Shown: positions 46,851 through 57,635, numbered from the stretch's first letter. The stretch is DNA of 64,000 nt from Aureobasidium sp. EXF-3400 (GCA_024195585.1 SWBL01000076.1:1-64000); one strand, 5' to 3'. The notes: generated by a model not told the origin, from the letters alone. Program-made: numbers and translations.

Positions 46851-49800
46851 ATGGGTAAGAAGGCCATGTACGATGATCCTGCTCTTCTTTTCCATAACCA
46901 TCCCTCTTGCTAACGTAGCACAGCGACTCGCGCATTCCGGCCCTCATCCGCAATGCTGCTCAAGAACACAAGCGCGGTTTCTTCGTAGTCGTCGGCGACC
47001 GTCAAAAGGATGTCATCGTCAACCTGCACTACATTCTTCAGACTGCCAACCTCAAGGCAAACAAATCTGTCCTCTGGGCCTACAAGAACAAGCTGCTGGG
47101 CTTCACCAGTCACCGCAAGAAGAGAGAACAAAAAATCAAAAAAGAGATCAAGCGTGGCATTCGTGATGTCGACAGCGAGGATCCCTTCGAGCTGTTCGTT
47201 TCGACCCAGAACATCCGCTATGTATACTACAAGGAGACAGAGAAGATTCTCGGAAACACGTACGGCATGTGCATTCTGCAGGACTTCGAGGCCATCACTC
47301 CCAATCTCCTCGCCCGCACTATCGAAACCGTCGAAGGAGGAGGTCTTGTCGTTATGCTTCTGAAGGGTATGAGCAGTCTGAAGCAGCTGTACACCCTCTC
47401 TATGGACATCCACTCGCGCTACCGTACAGAGGCACACGGCGATGTTGTCGCTCGCTTCAACGAGCGCTTCATTCTTTCTCTCGGCAGCTGCGACTCGTGT
47501 TTGGTCATTGACGATGAGATGAACGTTCTGCCCATCTCTGGAGGAAAGACTATCCAGCAGCTGCCACCCCCGGACCCGGAAGCCCAGGGTCAGACTCCTG
47601 CTGCTAGAGAACTCGCAACCATCAAAGAGAGTCTCGCAGATACTCAGCCCGTTGGATCCCTCGTAACTCTGGCCCGCACAGTCGACCAAGCCAAGGCCCT
47701 GCTCACATTCGTGGACGCCATCGCTGAGAAGACTTTGCAAAGCACCGTTACCTTGACTGCTGCTCGTGGTCGTGGTAAGTCGGCCGCATTGGGTGTCGCC
47801 ATTGCCGCAGCCGTTGCCCACGGATACAGCAACATCTTCATCACCTCGCCCAGCCCCGAGAACCTGAAGACTTTGTTCGAGTTTGTCTTCAAGGGATTCG
47901 ACGCGTTGGGTTACCTCGACCACGTCGACTACACCATTATTCAATCTACTAACCCCGATTTCAACAAGGCCATCGTCAGAGTCAACATTCACCGTCAACA
48001 CAAGCAGACCATTCAGTACATTCAACCGCAGGATGCCTACACTCTGGGTCAAGCAGAACTTCTGGTTATTGATGAGGCCGCTGCCATTCCCCTGCCTCTG
48101 GTTAGAAAACTTATGGGTCCTTACCTGGTCTTCATGGCTTCGACCATCAACGGTTACGAAGGTACTGGTCGCTCCTTGTCTCTTAAGCTGATCCAGCAGC
48201 TCCGTGAGCAGTCTCGTGGAGGTTCCAAGGCTAGTGGTGAGCAGGTCGCTGATCGTTCCACTGGAAAGTCCGCCAAGGACGAAAATCAGATCGCTGTTGC
48301 CGGTCGTACCCTTCGCGAAATCACCCTCTCGGAACCCATCCGTTATGCTCAGGGAGACTCTGTTGAAAAATGGATGAACCGCCTACTCTGTCTGGACGCT
48401 ACACTCCCTCGCGCATCAACAACCCGCGGTTGCCCTCATCCTGACCAATGCCAGCTTCTCTCTGTCAACAGAGACACATTGTTCTCTTTCCACCCTGTCT
48501 CGGAGAAGTTCCTTCAGCAAATGATGGCGCTTTACGTTGCCTCACACTACAAGAACACCCCTAATGACCTGCAGCTCATGTCTGATGCTCCTGCTCACCA
48601 GTTGTTTGTTCTCGTACCTCCGGTCGAAGAGGGCAGCAATCGTCTTCCTGAGCCCCTCTGTGTTATTCAACTAGCCCTGGAAGGTCAAATCAGCAGAGAG
48701 AGCGTGATCAACAGCTTGAGTCGTGGTCAAAGAGCAGGAGGTGACTTGATCCCCTGGTTGGTCAGTCAGCAGTTCCAGGACGAAGACTTTGCCGGACTTT
48801 CTGGAGCACGTGTCGTTCGTATTGCTACCCATCCTGACTACATGAACATGGGTTATGGTAAGAAGGCTCTTGAGCTTCTTACCGATTTCTTCGAAGGAAA
48901 GTTCACTTCTTTGTCTGAGGACGACGGACAGGCTGAGCCCGGAAGCGAGAGTATGGTACGTGTCACAGATGCCGAACTTGAAAGCGCCACTTTGTTGCAG
49001 GACAACGTCAAGGTTCGCGACATCTCGACTATGCCTCCGCTCTTCGCCCGTCTGTCGGAGCGCAGACCTACTCGCCTGGACTACATGGGTGTTTCATACG
49101 GCCTTACCTCTCCTCTGCACAAGTTCTGGAAGCGCGCGAACTTCGTGCCTGTCTATCTCCGCCAAACTGCCAACGATCTCACTGGAGAACACACCTGTGT
49201 CATGCTGAGAACGCTTGATAACGCTACTTCCTCGGATCCTGCCTGGCTCGGAGCCTACTCTAAAGACTTCCACCGCAGATTCCTCAGCCTTTCATCTTAC
49301 CAGTTCCGAAAGTTCACTAGCGTCCAGGCTTTGAGTATTGACGAGTCCGCCAACGCTGGTATCAAGCTCGACAGCACTGTGTCCACAAAACCGTTAACCA
49401 AGAGCGAGTTGGATGAACTGTTCAGTCCTTTCGATCTGAAGCGTCTGGACAGTTACGCTAATAACATGCTGGATTACCACGTCATTCTGGATCTTCTACC
49501 TAAGATTGCCGAGCTCTTCTTTACTGGACGTATAAAGGGCGAAGAGGCTGTGAAACTCAGTGGTGTGCAACAAGCCTTGTTGTATGCTATCGGTATGCAA
49601 CGCAAGACTCTTGAAGATCTTGAGAAGGAACTCGGATTGGGAAGCAGTCAACTGCTTGCCATGTTCGTCAAGGTGATGCGCAAGATGTCTACGCACTTCC
49701 GTGGCCTAGTCGAGGGAGCCGTCGCTGAGACCATGCCCAAGGGTATTGGGGGTGGTGATGCCGAGGCTGACAAGATTGACGGCGAGGAGGACCAAAGATT

Positions 49801-50122
49801 TGCACCTCTCCAGCAAACCCTGGAAGATGATCTTGCTGAGGCTGGTGACGAGTATATGGCTGCTGAAAAGGAACGTGCTCGTGCTATGATCGATGCACTT
49901 CCTCTGGACAAGTACGCAATCGCCAATGGCGAGGCTGATTGGGACGAAGCTGAGCGCCAAATTCAAAAGGCAGGAGGACGTAGCGGCAAGAGCACAACTG
50001 TCAGTGTCAAATCGAAGAGTGCGTCAAGCAAGCGCAAGGCAGGCGAAGCTCTTGAAGAGGTGCAAAAGGAGGCTGCCAACTTTGAAGGCAAGAAGAGCAA
50101 GAAGGGCAAAAAGTCAAGGTAA
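46851..50122 (+). CDS. KRE33: RNA cytidine acetyltransferase Kre33/NAT10
   Basis: Nucleolar ATP-dependent enzyme that makes N4-acetylcytidine in 18S rRNA and, with Tan1, in tRNA-Ser and tRNA-Leu. Exon 1 is only 17 bp (46851-46867); exon 2 is 46924-50122. The splice gives MGKKAIDSRIPALIRNAAQE, the conserved beginning, and 1071 residues in all. In order: DUF1726 region with KSVLWAYKNKLLGFTSHRKK; Walker A TAARGRGKSAALG; Walker B LLVIDEAAAIPLPLV; GNAT fold with RVVRIATHPDYMNMGYGKKA; the tRNA-binding C-terminal domain; and a lysine-rich tail KSKKGKKSR that fits nucleolar targeting. All known motifs are intact. Confidence 0.97.
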
Positions 50123-50490
50123 AGCATTTAAATGAATTGCATAGAGGACGGAGTTAGGGTGTACAAAGCTATTGGGAAGGGGAAATATCCATGCTGTATC
50201 TGTCGTATTCTACAAATTCTCTTGAGATGTCTGAAGATATGATTTGTTCATGAGAGTTGTCTAACAAGTGACGAGCATGCTTTGTTTGCCCGGCCACGGA
50301 CTTTTGAAAGCACATCTCCGTTGTGCGACCTTCGATCTTTCATCACCCAACAATTGACCTCAGTGACATCTGAATCACTCACCAATCGCACTCTCGGATC
50401 CGCATATCGCATAGTCGTTTGGAGCGCCTTTTCATCGTCAGTCAATCTCAATCTAAACTTATCTCATCACCACCCAACCACAAAATAACA
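50123..50490. other. Spacer between KRE33 and the small Ala/Pro-rich gene
   Basis: 368 bp same-strand spacer, with the KRE33 3' end and the next promoter. No other feature. Confidence 0.4.
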
Positions 50491-51079
50491 ATGGCAAACG
50501 AACCTCGGTATGAAGAGCTCCCAGCGCATAGATCGCCTACAAACACAGAACTGACAAAAGAAACAGTGGAGCATGGGCACGACCTCGTCCAGGCGCAGCA
50601 CGCACACCGCAACAATCACGGTCCTCGAACGCCTCGCCCGCACCTGCGTCTTCAGCTGCACCTGCTGCAAAACCCGTTCCTTCTCCTGCGCCCACTGGAA
50701 ACGTGTGGGCAGCTAGAGCGGCAGCACAGAAGGCTGCCCCTGCTAAGGCTGCTGATGCTGGCAAGAAGAAGGAACAGAGCGCTCCTGTTGCGACAGCTGT
50801 GATGCCTGTGGGCGCACAAGAGACGCATGTACCTGTCAACAATTTCAATGATGGCGAGGTTAAGCAGTTGTTGAGTCGGGGAGGGGTGAGCTCTGTGTAC
50901 AAACTTGATGCGTCAAACAATTCAAGTGCGGATCGTAAGTGTGTCTATGCTTGCCTTTCAGACAGTATCACTGACATCCAATCGTAGCAGGTTGCATGGC
51001 GAATGGAAAGAGCTTCAAGGTTCATTTGGACGAGCAAGTCGCGGCCGCTCTCAAGAAGCAGCAAGAAGAGGAGAAATAA
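50491..51079 (+). CDS. Small Ala/Pro-rich protein, function unknown
   Basis: Three exons: 50491-50507, 50567-50934 and 50988-51079, giving 158 residues. Without the first intron (GTATGA...CTGAC...CAG) the frame would appear broken, but splicing restores it: MANEPRGAWARPRPGAARTP. The middle is Ala/Pro/Ser-rich (SSNASPAPASSAAPAAKPVP), then NVWAARAAAQKAAPAK, a lysine patch, and a better ordered part HVPVNNFNDGEVKQLLSRGG. The last exon gives CMANGKSFKVHLDEQVAAAL and a charged end. The second intron ends in a NAGNAG pair (tagcag), so exon 3 may start at 50988 or 50991, one codon apart. I do not recognise the family. No signal peptide or membrane span. Confidence 0.65.
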
Positions 51080-51162
51080 ACACCACCTGAGTATATCCGA
51101 CAGCCGACACATAGCCATACTATGCAGCTAGAAGACACAACAAGCGACGCTACTACACAAAC

Positions 51163-52533
51163 TCATGCTTTCAACCATCCCTCCACGCCCAGAATACCGC
51201 CGTCACCAGCACTCGGATCCATGGACCACGTCTTGATCGGTCGTACAGACAATTGCGACCTCCATCCCGCCTCCCACATTTCTATGCCTGCCCATCCAAT
51301 CATAGCCGCATTGTCTGTGCACAGCTCGACAGGTGGGAAGAACAATTCAACGTGGTTGAAACCCCTGACGTCCAGGAAAGCGCGCATTACATGGCGCAAG
51401 AAGCGGTTCGCCGCCACCCCACCCGAGACAACCACAGAGTTGACCTTGGCAGCTTCTGCAGGTGGCAGAGAGGATAGGTGCAACAGAATGCGAGAAGCGA
51501 GATGCTCGAAGGCCACACGCATCACTTCCTTGGCCATGTCACGGCGCTCATCGTCGGAAAGATGGCCAGCCTGGCGTAGTTGGCTAGAGATAGTCGAGTT
51601 CTGATGATCATACTCGAATTTCACAAAGCGTTCGATACTGCTTAGTAGACCGGAGAAAGAATAGACCATTTTGCGACTGCTACTTCCGTTCTTGCTTCCA
51701 GCCAGGGGCGCACCTAGACCCCAGCCCCACTTTGTGAGTCTGCGCGCGAGTTCTGCGTCTCGTTTTGCAGGCGCTGTATAGTTATAGTCTGAGGCCCCGG
51801 CGGGGAAGGCGTATTGCTCGAGTGCTCGTCCGTAAGGAGGCACTGCTAGGTGAGCTGGCAGAATTGCGCGCGCAGCTTTGTCCAAGCAGTCGCCTAGCGC
51901 GATATCGCCAGTCGTGGCCAAGATCTTGTGATCAGTCAATCCGGCGGATTCAATTAACATAGAATGACCTCCCGACACCAAGGCACTGAGAAAGGGAAAG
52001 TTTGGTCTAGTGGCAGCCCTAGATTCGAGCGCAGATACTAGGCGTGGTGTCAAGGCATGAGCTTGCATGTGGTGGACACCTATGACGGGGACATTCCAGG
52101 CCACAGCAAGTGCTTTGCCAGCGTCCAGTCCAACGGACAGATTTGAGCGCATGCCTGGGCCTCTTGTCGCTGAGATAAAGTCCGGCTTAGTGCGAACAGT
52201 GTTTCCATGGTGCAAGAAGCGGCGAGGATCAGAGTCCGACTGTGTGGGTGGCAGATGATTCAATGCCTCTTGTAGCAGCGGAGCAAGTGAGGACTGATGC
52301 GACTCGAGGGCGACCACTGGATGGATGCCATTGTATGCGGCTGTATTGGCAGTGACTTTTTTGTGGAAATGTAGCGTTGCCGAAGCATCTTTGTGTTTTT
52401 CAACGATGGCGACCGAAGTGTCGTCGCACGAAGTTTCGATGGCCAGAGTCAGTAGGGTTCGATGGTTCGAGGCGACTCCATAGTGCCTGAGAGGAAGGCG
52501 AGTGCGTGTAAGGACACGCAAAGGCGACAGCAT
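51163..52533 (-). CDS. QRI7: Mitochondrial tRNA threonylcarbamoyl transferase Qri7 (OSGEPL1)
   Basis: Makes the t6A37 modification in mitochondrial tRNAs that read ANN codons. Intronless, 456 residues from the ATG at 52533. The start gives an Arg-rich presequence MLSPLRVLTRTRLPLRHYGV. The TsaD/Kae1 fold follows: LTLAIETSCDDTSVAIV, the metal-binding HHMQAHAL motif, FPFLSALVSGGHSMLIESAG, GDCLDKAARAI, and near the end SVVVSGGVAANRFLRHVMRA and CTDNAAMIGWAGIEM. An upstream in-frame ATG at 52668 would add 45 residues that look less like a presequence; I prefer 52533. It ends 84 bp from the small gene and is divergent from the IQ-motif gene. Confidence 0.94.
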   Translation of the reverse strand: MLSPLRVLTRTRLPLRHYGVASNHRTLLTLAIETSCDDTSVAIVEKHKDASATLHFHKKVTANTAAYNGIHPVVALESHQSSLAPLLQEALNHLPPTQSDSDPRRFLHHGNTVRTKPDFISATRGPGMRSNLSVGLDAGKALAVAWNVPVIGVHHMQAHALTPRLVSALESRAATRPNFPFLSALVSGGHSMLIESAGLTDHKILATTGDIALGDCLDKAARAILPAHLAVPPYGRALEQYAFPAGASDYNYTAPAKRDAELARRLTKWGWGLGAPLAGSKNGSSSRKMVYSFSGLLSSIERFVKFEYDHQNSTISSQLRQAGHLSDDERRDMAKEVMRVAFEHLASRILLHLSSLPPAEAAKVNSVVVSGGVAANRFLRHVMRAFLDVRGFNHVELFFPPVELCTDNAAMIGWAGIEMWEAGWRSQLSVRPIKTWSMDPSAGDGGILGVEGWLKA

Positions 52534-52841
52534 CAACTTGCGTGTATGTTGAGATGGCGGTCGAACATGGAGATGAGATTCCAGAAAGTGTATCGGACTC
52601 GCACCTGCCGTTTTGGTGGACCCTGGATGAAACATCTCGGTAGATTTAGCCGCAGATGTCACCCACATGGGCAGAAGCAGCGGGATGACGCGGGCTGGAG
52701 TGTCTTCCGCCAGGCTTTAATTCCTTGTTGTCCCACCCACCACGCGGGGATGCTAGAAACACCGTTTTATCGCTCACCATCTTTGTCACTTTGCATGGCT
52801 TGAAATGCAGATGCGCCTTGCAACATTGGCCAGACACACCC
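52534..52841. promoter_or_regulatory. Divergent promoter region, QRI7 / IQ-motif gene
   Basis: 308 bp between outward-facing genes. Part of it could code for an extended Qri7 N-terminus from the ATG at 52668. Confidence 0.4.
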
Positions 52842-54675
52842 ATGTCTTATGAGCTGCCGCCTAAAGAGAAGCTGCGCGAGATCGCTGCTCGTCAAGATGC
52901 GAAGGAGAAAGAGATCAAAGAGGCCCGCGCCAGGCGTTTGTCGACATGTAACCAGCCGCCGAATCAGCAAGAGACTGCTGCTGAAACCATCCAAGTCGGT
53001 GACGATCAACATACGAAGTTACCAAGATCTGTTGCTGAATCCGATCAGCGCAACTACCGCGGCTACCGCGATCGTAGGGAGATGCGTGGCTTAGGTCTAT
53101 CTGCCTCAACAAGATGGTTCGATGTATGTTGCTCGTGTAGTTCTCTTGCCCATGTCCAGGACTGACACAGTCTAGGCCGTCCAAGAAGGTACATGGTTGT
53201 TTGCCCAGCATCCTGTTTTTCACTGCTTATGTTCGAGTAGCTCGTTACCGCAACTCCACCCAGCCTATGTCACGCGATGAACGTGCCCGACACGCTTCTA
53301 CCCATGTCTCTACTCCTGGAAACTGTGAGGCTCGTGAGAAATGGAAGCGCGTTGGCCAAATAGCCAAACATGCGGAGAACGACGATACGAGTTCTGACGA
53401 GGACATCGAAGATATGAATCCTCAAGAACGGAACGCCTACTTACAGCGCAAAAGAGAGGCCAAGGCTGAGCGGGAAAAGATGGCAAGGACCATGGGCATA
53501 GAGTACTTCCTCGAGATGGTATGTACATAAGCTACTTTCCCTGAGCATCAGCTTATACGCTTATAGGTTGACCAGAAACATCGCTACGGCTCCTCACTCC
53601 GCAAATACCACAAGGTCTGGCAAGAGAGCGATACAAAGGAGAATTTCTTTTATTGGCTGGACTTCGGGAGCGGCAAAGATGTTGACCTACCAGAACGCCC
53701 TAGAACCCGCCTGGACGAAGAGAGAGTACGATATCTGTCGCGCGAGGAACGCCAAAAGTATTTGGTCCAGATCGATGACGATGGCATGTTATGCTGGGCG
53801 AAAAATGGCCAACGCATATCGACATCTCCTGAATGGAAGGATTCCATGGAGGGCATCGTTCCAATCACTGACAACACTACGCCGACATGGCGCAACACGT
53901 CCGGTCGTCAGAAACTCCCTGTATCTTCGAGTAGCTCAGAGAGTGACTCGGACATCAGTGTGGGCAGTAGCGAGGATGCATCTCGATACGTAAATCAAGA
54001 ATTGCATGACGCGAAAGGTCTTAGCAAGCTCAAGCATCTTTCAGCAAACACCATCATGAATGATCTTTTACGGTGAGCAGACTTCGTAAAAGTCATCATC
54101 GATATTTTTTGAACCCCTGATTAGCTGACAGCCTTTCTAGCAAAACCACCAAGTCCAACAAATGGATATTCGTCGCAGATACTTCGTTCCGTCTCTATAT
54201 CGGCATCAAACAGTCAGGGGCCTTTCAACACTCTTCGTTTCTCAAAGGAGCCCGGATTCTATCAGCAGGGTTGATCCGCATCAAACGAGGGCAATTGAGA
54301 AGGCTAAGTCCCTTGTCTGGGCATTATGCGCCGCCAGCTAGCAGTTTTCGAGCCTTCGTGCACAGCCTTAGAGAAGCTGGTGTCGATATGTCTCGCGTAA
54401 GCATCTCAAGAGCATACGCTGTGCTCGTTGGCCTTGAGGGCTACCTTGGCGCTAAGCGCAGTCTGAGGCAAGGAGAGCAGAAGATCAAAGACGTTATCAA
54501 CCCTGAAGAAGCTCGACAGCGCGAAGAAGCTAAGAAAGACAAGAGCAAGAGTGCCCAAAAAGAGCGAGAGATACTCGAGGCACAAGCAAAGAAAGACGAA
54601 GAGGCCAAGCGACAGAGCAGTATTACCGATCGGTTAAAGAGCAAGCTGCACATTGGTAACGACAGTTCCTCATGA
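52842..54675 (+). CDS. Fungal IQ-motif protein of unknown role
   Basis: Six exons: 52842-52994, 53049-53123, 53176-53188 (13 bp), 53241-53518, 53567-54072 and 54141-54675, for 519 residues. Removing the 54-bp in-frame intron at 52995-53048 joins AAETIQ to RNYRGYRDRR, making a proper calmodulin-binding IQ motif; leaving it in breaks the motif. Conserved fungal blocks follow: FFYWLDFGSGKDVDLPERPR, RYLSREERQKYLVQIDDDG, KWIFVADTSFRLYIGIKQSG, GRLRRLSPLSGHY-like RGQLRRLSPLSGHYAPPASS and DMSRVSISRAYAVLVGLEGY. The end is a charged coiled coil. Homologues are annotated only as IQ calmodulin-binding proteins; calmodulin binding here is inferred. Confidence 0.83.
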
Positions 54676-54796
54676 TGATTTAGGCGGTCTCCCTTCTAGC
54701 ACTATACCCTTACGCTTTCTCACGATTAATGATATCAACGCAAGTAATGTCTAGGATGGATAATATCAAAACTCGAATCATTAATTGTAATATCTA

Positions 54797-56170
54797 TCAT
54801 ACTGCGAGGACCTGCTCAGTAGTCACCGATCCAGGCGCTTCAGATCGTGAGACGTCTAATGGCATGCTAGGCTCAGTATCGTCTACCTGGCGTTTGGCAT
54901 TCGGAGGCACACTGAGCTCGGCATCGTCTGCTTTGCGCTTCAGAGACTGTGCTGCCTCCTCCGCCTTTGCTTCTGATTTTCTCTCCTTCTTTGCCTGATT
55001 ACCTCTTTGCTTTCGCTCCGATCTCGTCTCTTTCTTGCCGAAGCTGATTTCGAGCTTCTCGTCCACTTCACGAGCTTGGGTTCTGAACTCTTCGTATCCC
55101 ATAATCTCGACTAGATCCGTGTAACTCTTGGCTTGGTTCATTGGGCGGTACTCCTTCGCTTTTCCGGGTATCATCTGGCCGAGCAGGTACTTTGTGTTGC
55201 CCCATCTGTTTTCGACGTCCATGGCGATCTTGACGTATTCTTTGACCACCTGGTCCCAGGGTGCTATGCCACCATCCTTCTCGGCGCGGAAGCATGAGGG
55301 ATTCGTCTCGGCGGCTGTCGCAATCATGGCACCGTCGACGCCATACTCCTCTGCCAGTTTGAGTGCCTCGTCTCTGCTTGTCACATCGCCATTCATCAAA
55401 CATGCGACGCCTGCTTCGTGGCAAATCTCGCCAACCATACGTAGTTGATCGCGAATAGCGCTTTCGCGTGGTCGCATAGGTGTCGTACGGCAGTGCAGAG
55501 TAAGACCAGTGATTCCAGTAGCGACCAATCTGCGCACCAATGCCGCTGTGTCCTCAGGGTTCTCCAGCATGCGGATCTTCACGCTAATGCCAATCTCAAA
55601 GGGTTCTCCGACTTCCTTGACCAGTGCCTCGAGAATTGCGACCAGCTTATCTGGTGTCTTGAGCAGCGCAGCACCCATACCTCCAAGGGTGCTGAATGGC
55701 TTGGGACATCCTGCATTAACATCGATGCCGGCCACATCTCCGGCGATCAGTTTCGCGGCTGCGACAGCTCTTTCGGGATCAGAAGTGCCGATTTGGTGAA
55801 TAAGCTGACGACCTTCGCGCGAAGGGTATAGTCTGTATATGATACTTTCGCGCTGCGAGGGGTTCAAGTCGGGGTTCTTGGAGCCGTTGGAGGAGAGGCG
55901 AGTGAAGTCGATGGTGTTTGTGACTGTGTTGACGCGACGAGTTGTGCCAATGAGTGCCTTGTCGATGGTCTCAGGACCTGAGATCCCATTAGTCAGTATA
56001 GAGCTCTGTTCGTTTGACTTGGACGAGAAAGACATACCCCATACGAGATCAGCACCGTACTTCAAAGCCATCAGTCGCGAGGGACATTCGCCGCTGCGGA
56101 CCATGGGCGCGAGCACCACCTTGCCGCGGTAGTCGACGCCGTTTTTGGGGATAGGGACTCTCTTCGCCAT
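54797..56170 (-). CDS. DUS2: tRNA-dihydrouridine synthase Dus2 (position 20)
   Basis: FMN enzyme that reduces uridine 20 in the D-loop of cytoplasmic tRNAs. Exons are 56170-56038 and 55977-54797, giving 437 residues. It begins MAKRVPIPKNGVDYRGKVVL, then APMVRSGECPSRLMALKYGA. Removing the intron at 55978-56037 joins the conserved GADLVWGPETIDKALIG. The catalytic cysteine is in VNAGCPKPFSTLGGMGAALL, with FMN/RNA contacts in LTLHCRTTPMRPRESA and CLMNGDVTSRDEAL. The tail is lysine-rich and includes two similar repeats (DDAELSVPPNAKRQVDDTEP). Yeast calls it SMM1. The intron is a multiple of three with no stop, so retention would not be obvious in an open-frame search. Confidence 0.94.
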   Translation of the reverse strand: MAKRVPIPKNGVDYRGKVVLAPMVRSGECPSRLMALKYGADLVWGMSFSSKSNEQSSILTNGISGPETIDKALIGTTRRVNTVTNTIDFTRLSSNGSKNPDLNPSQRESIIYRLYPSREGRQLIHQIGTSDPERAVAAAKLIAGDVAGIDVNAGCPKPFSTLGGMGAALLKTPDKLVAILEALVKEVGEPFEIGISVKIRMLENPEDTAALVRRLVATGITGLTLHCRTTPMRPRESAIRDQLRMVGEICHEAGVACLMNGDVTSRDEALKLAEEYGVDGAMIATAAETNPSCFRAEKDGGIAPWDQVVKEYVKIAMDVENRWGNTKYLLGQMIPGKAKEYRPMNQAKSYTDLVEIMGYEEFRTQAREVDEKLEISFGKKETRSERKQRGNQAKKERKSEAKAEEAAQSLKRKADDAELSVPPNAKRQVDDTEPSMPLDVSRSEAPGSVTTEQVLAV

Positions 56171-56403
56171 ACTGCCTGTCATGAAATGTGCAAATGTTCG
56201 TAACATCCCATGACTTGGGTTGTAAGAAGGCACGAGTTGCTGATGTAAAAAAGTCCTGGTCGGTCGAGACCCTTAACGCCGAGAAACCTTGTTTCGGCCG
56301 CTTGAGACTTGGGGGCTCGAGCGCTGCGCGTGGCTGCATGAGCACTCCTCCCTCCTTCGATTCATCGCCAAAATTTATGTATAGAAGCTTTATGGTGGTT
56401 TGT

Positions 56404-57427
56404 CTAATCCGTCTTCTCCTTTCGTCTCTCAATGCCTTCACTCATCAACAACGCCACATCCTCGGTTGTCTTGCCCCGATTCCTCCTCTCAGTCTTCTCT
56501 TTACCCAGGTCTGTGCCGTGGGCAACCAACTCATATGTCCTAGCAATGCCACTAAAGATTGACTCTTCTTGAAATCCACCATCTTCCGCCAATGTTGCAT
56601 CGATCTCCTCCATTTCTCTAACCCAGCGGTAGGCTTTGGGTGGCATTCTAGGCATCGAAGCATTAATCAGATCCAATGTCTTTGGACTGTATTGTTGAAG
56701 GTGTTGCTGCAACTCTGGCAAGACACCAAGACGATGGGCTGTTGTGAAAGATTGGATGGCCAACCCGGTAAGTCCTTTGGTCAGAGATGCAAAGCTCATC
56801 TTCAATCCCGATGCCGCGCCTACATCGTCTGAAATGTGTCGCGCCCCGAGTGTATTGGCAAGATGTGCACCACTTGGTTCTGCGTCTGCCAGTCGATGCG
56901 GTCCAGACATGGGAATACCGGGTCTTTTCCATGCTTCGGGCTTGGACGAGTCTGCTTGGTCGTCTTTCAGGCTCGGTGCACTCCCAATCACGGCTCCATC
57001 GATGAAACGGACGTTGTGGCCAGCAGCTTCAAAGAGCTCGTTCATGCTCCTAACCAGTTTTGGCGAGACCGCATTCATATCAAGATAGTACAATGGCTTG
57101 TCTCTCTTGGTGTTGCTGACTTTCACTACGCGCTCTGCAGTCGCTATCGCATCTCTTGGGGGCACAATAGACATAATGTAGTCTGACGTCGCTGCTAGTT
57201 CCTCATCCGTAGAAACCAAGTCTATGGATGCGGATTTGGCTCGGTCATGTGTATCTTGACTATTCATCTGCGTTAGATACTGTTCTCACGTAGATATCGT
57301 GTATAGCATGCCTTCGACCAGTGACATTGGTGACCACACGGAAACCACTTGCTTTCAGCAGCTTGGCGATTCCTAGTCCCATTTCACCAATCGAGATGAC
57401 GCCTATCGTAGCCATCGGAGCAGTCAT
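56404..57427 (-). CDS. 6-phosphogluconate-dehydrogenase-like NAD(P)-binding protein with DUF1932
   Basis: Beta-hydroxyacid dehydrogenase superfamily. Exons are 57427-57312 and 57259-56404, giving 323 residues. The Rossmann start is MATIGVISIGEMGLGIAKLL, with a Ser where a Gly is usual in the G-x-G-x-x-G motif. The intron has a GC donor (AG|GCATGC) and ends GAATAG, with a perfect CTAAC branch site; splicing gives NVTGRSQDTHDRAKSASIDL, as the family expects. Then come SDYIMSIVPPRDA, a conserved YYLDMNAVSPK, FIDGAVIGSAPS and the DUF1932 C-terminal domain with KMSFASLTKGLTGLAIQSF, including the lysine at the usual catalytic place. Substrate unknown. It is divergent from the OXNAD1-like gene. Confidence 0.83.
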
Positions 57428-57635
57428 CTTGTTAGAGAGGATATAGTCTTTCTAGACGCGATATCTCACACCTCATGGGTGTTATCTCTACGGCATGCAT
57501 TGCCAAACACCGACTGAGCGGGGTGCTCCTGCCGAACAGACGCAACGTCATGCCCGATTCGGGTACAGTAGCCGGCAGCGACTTCCATCTCCATCTATCT
57601 ACCATACATTGGTCAACTTGTCAATAGTAATTGCT
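57428..57635. promoter_or_regulatory. Divergent promoter region, 6PGDH-like / OXNAD1-like genes
   Basis: 208 bp between the start codons of two predicted redox enzymes. A shared promoter is possible; no site is claimed. Confidence 0.4.

Noticed and set aside
46910..48052. 380-codon open frame antisense to KRE33
   Set aside because: It mirrors the codon pattern of a strongly conserved gene on the other strand and has no recognisable domain.
50491..50700. Apparent frameshift or pseudogene: open frame MANEPRYEELPAH... runs out of frame with the downstream Ala/Pro-rich frame
   Set aside because: A 59-bp intron (GTATGA donor, CTGAC branch site, CAG acceptor, 50508-50566) restores the frame exactly, so no break needs to be assumed.
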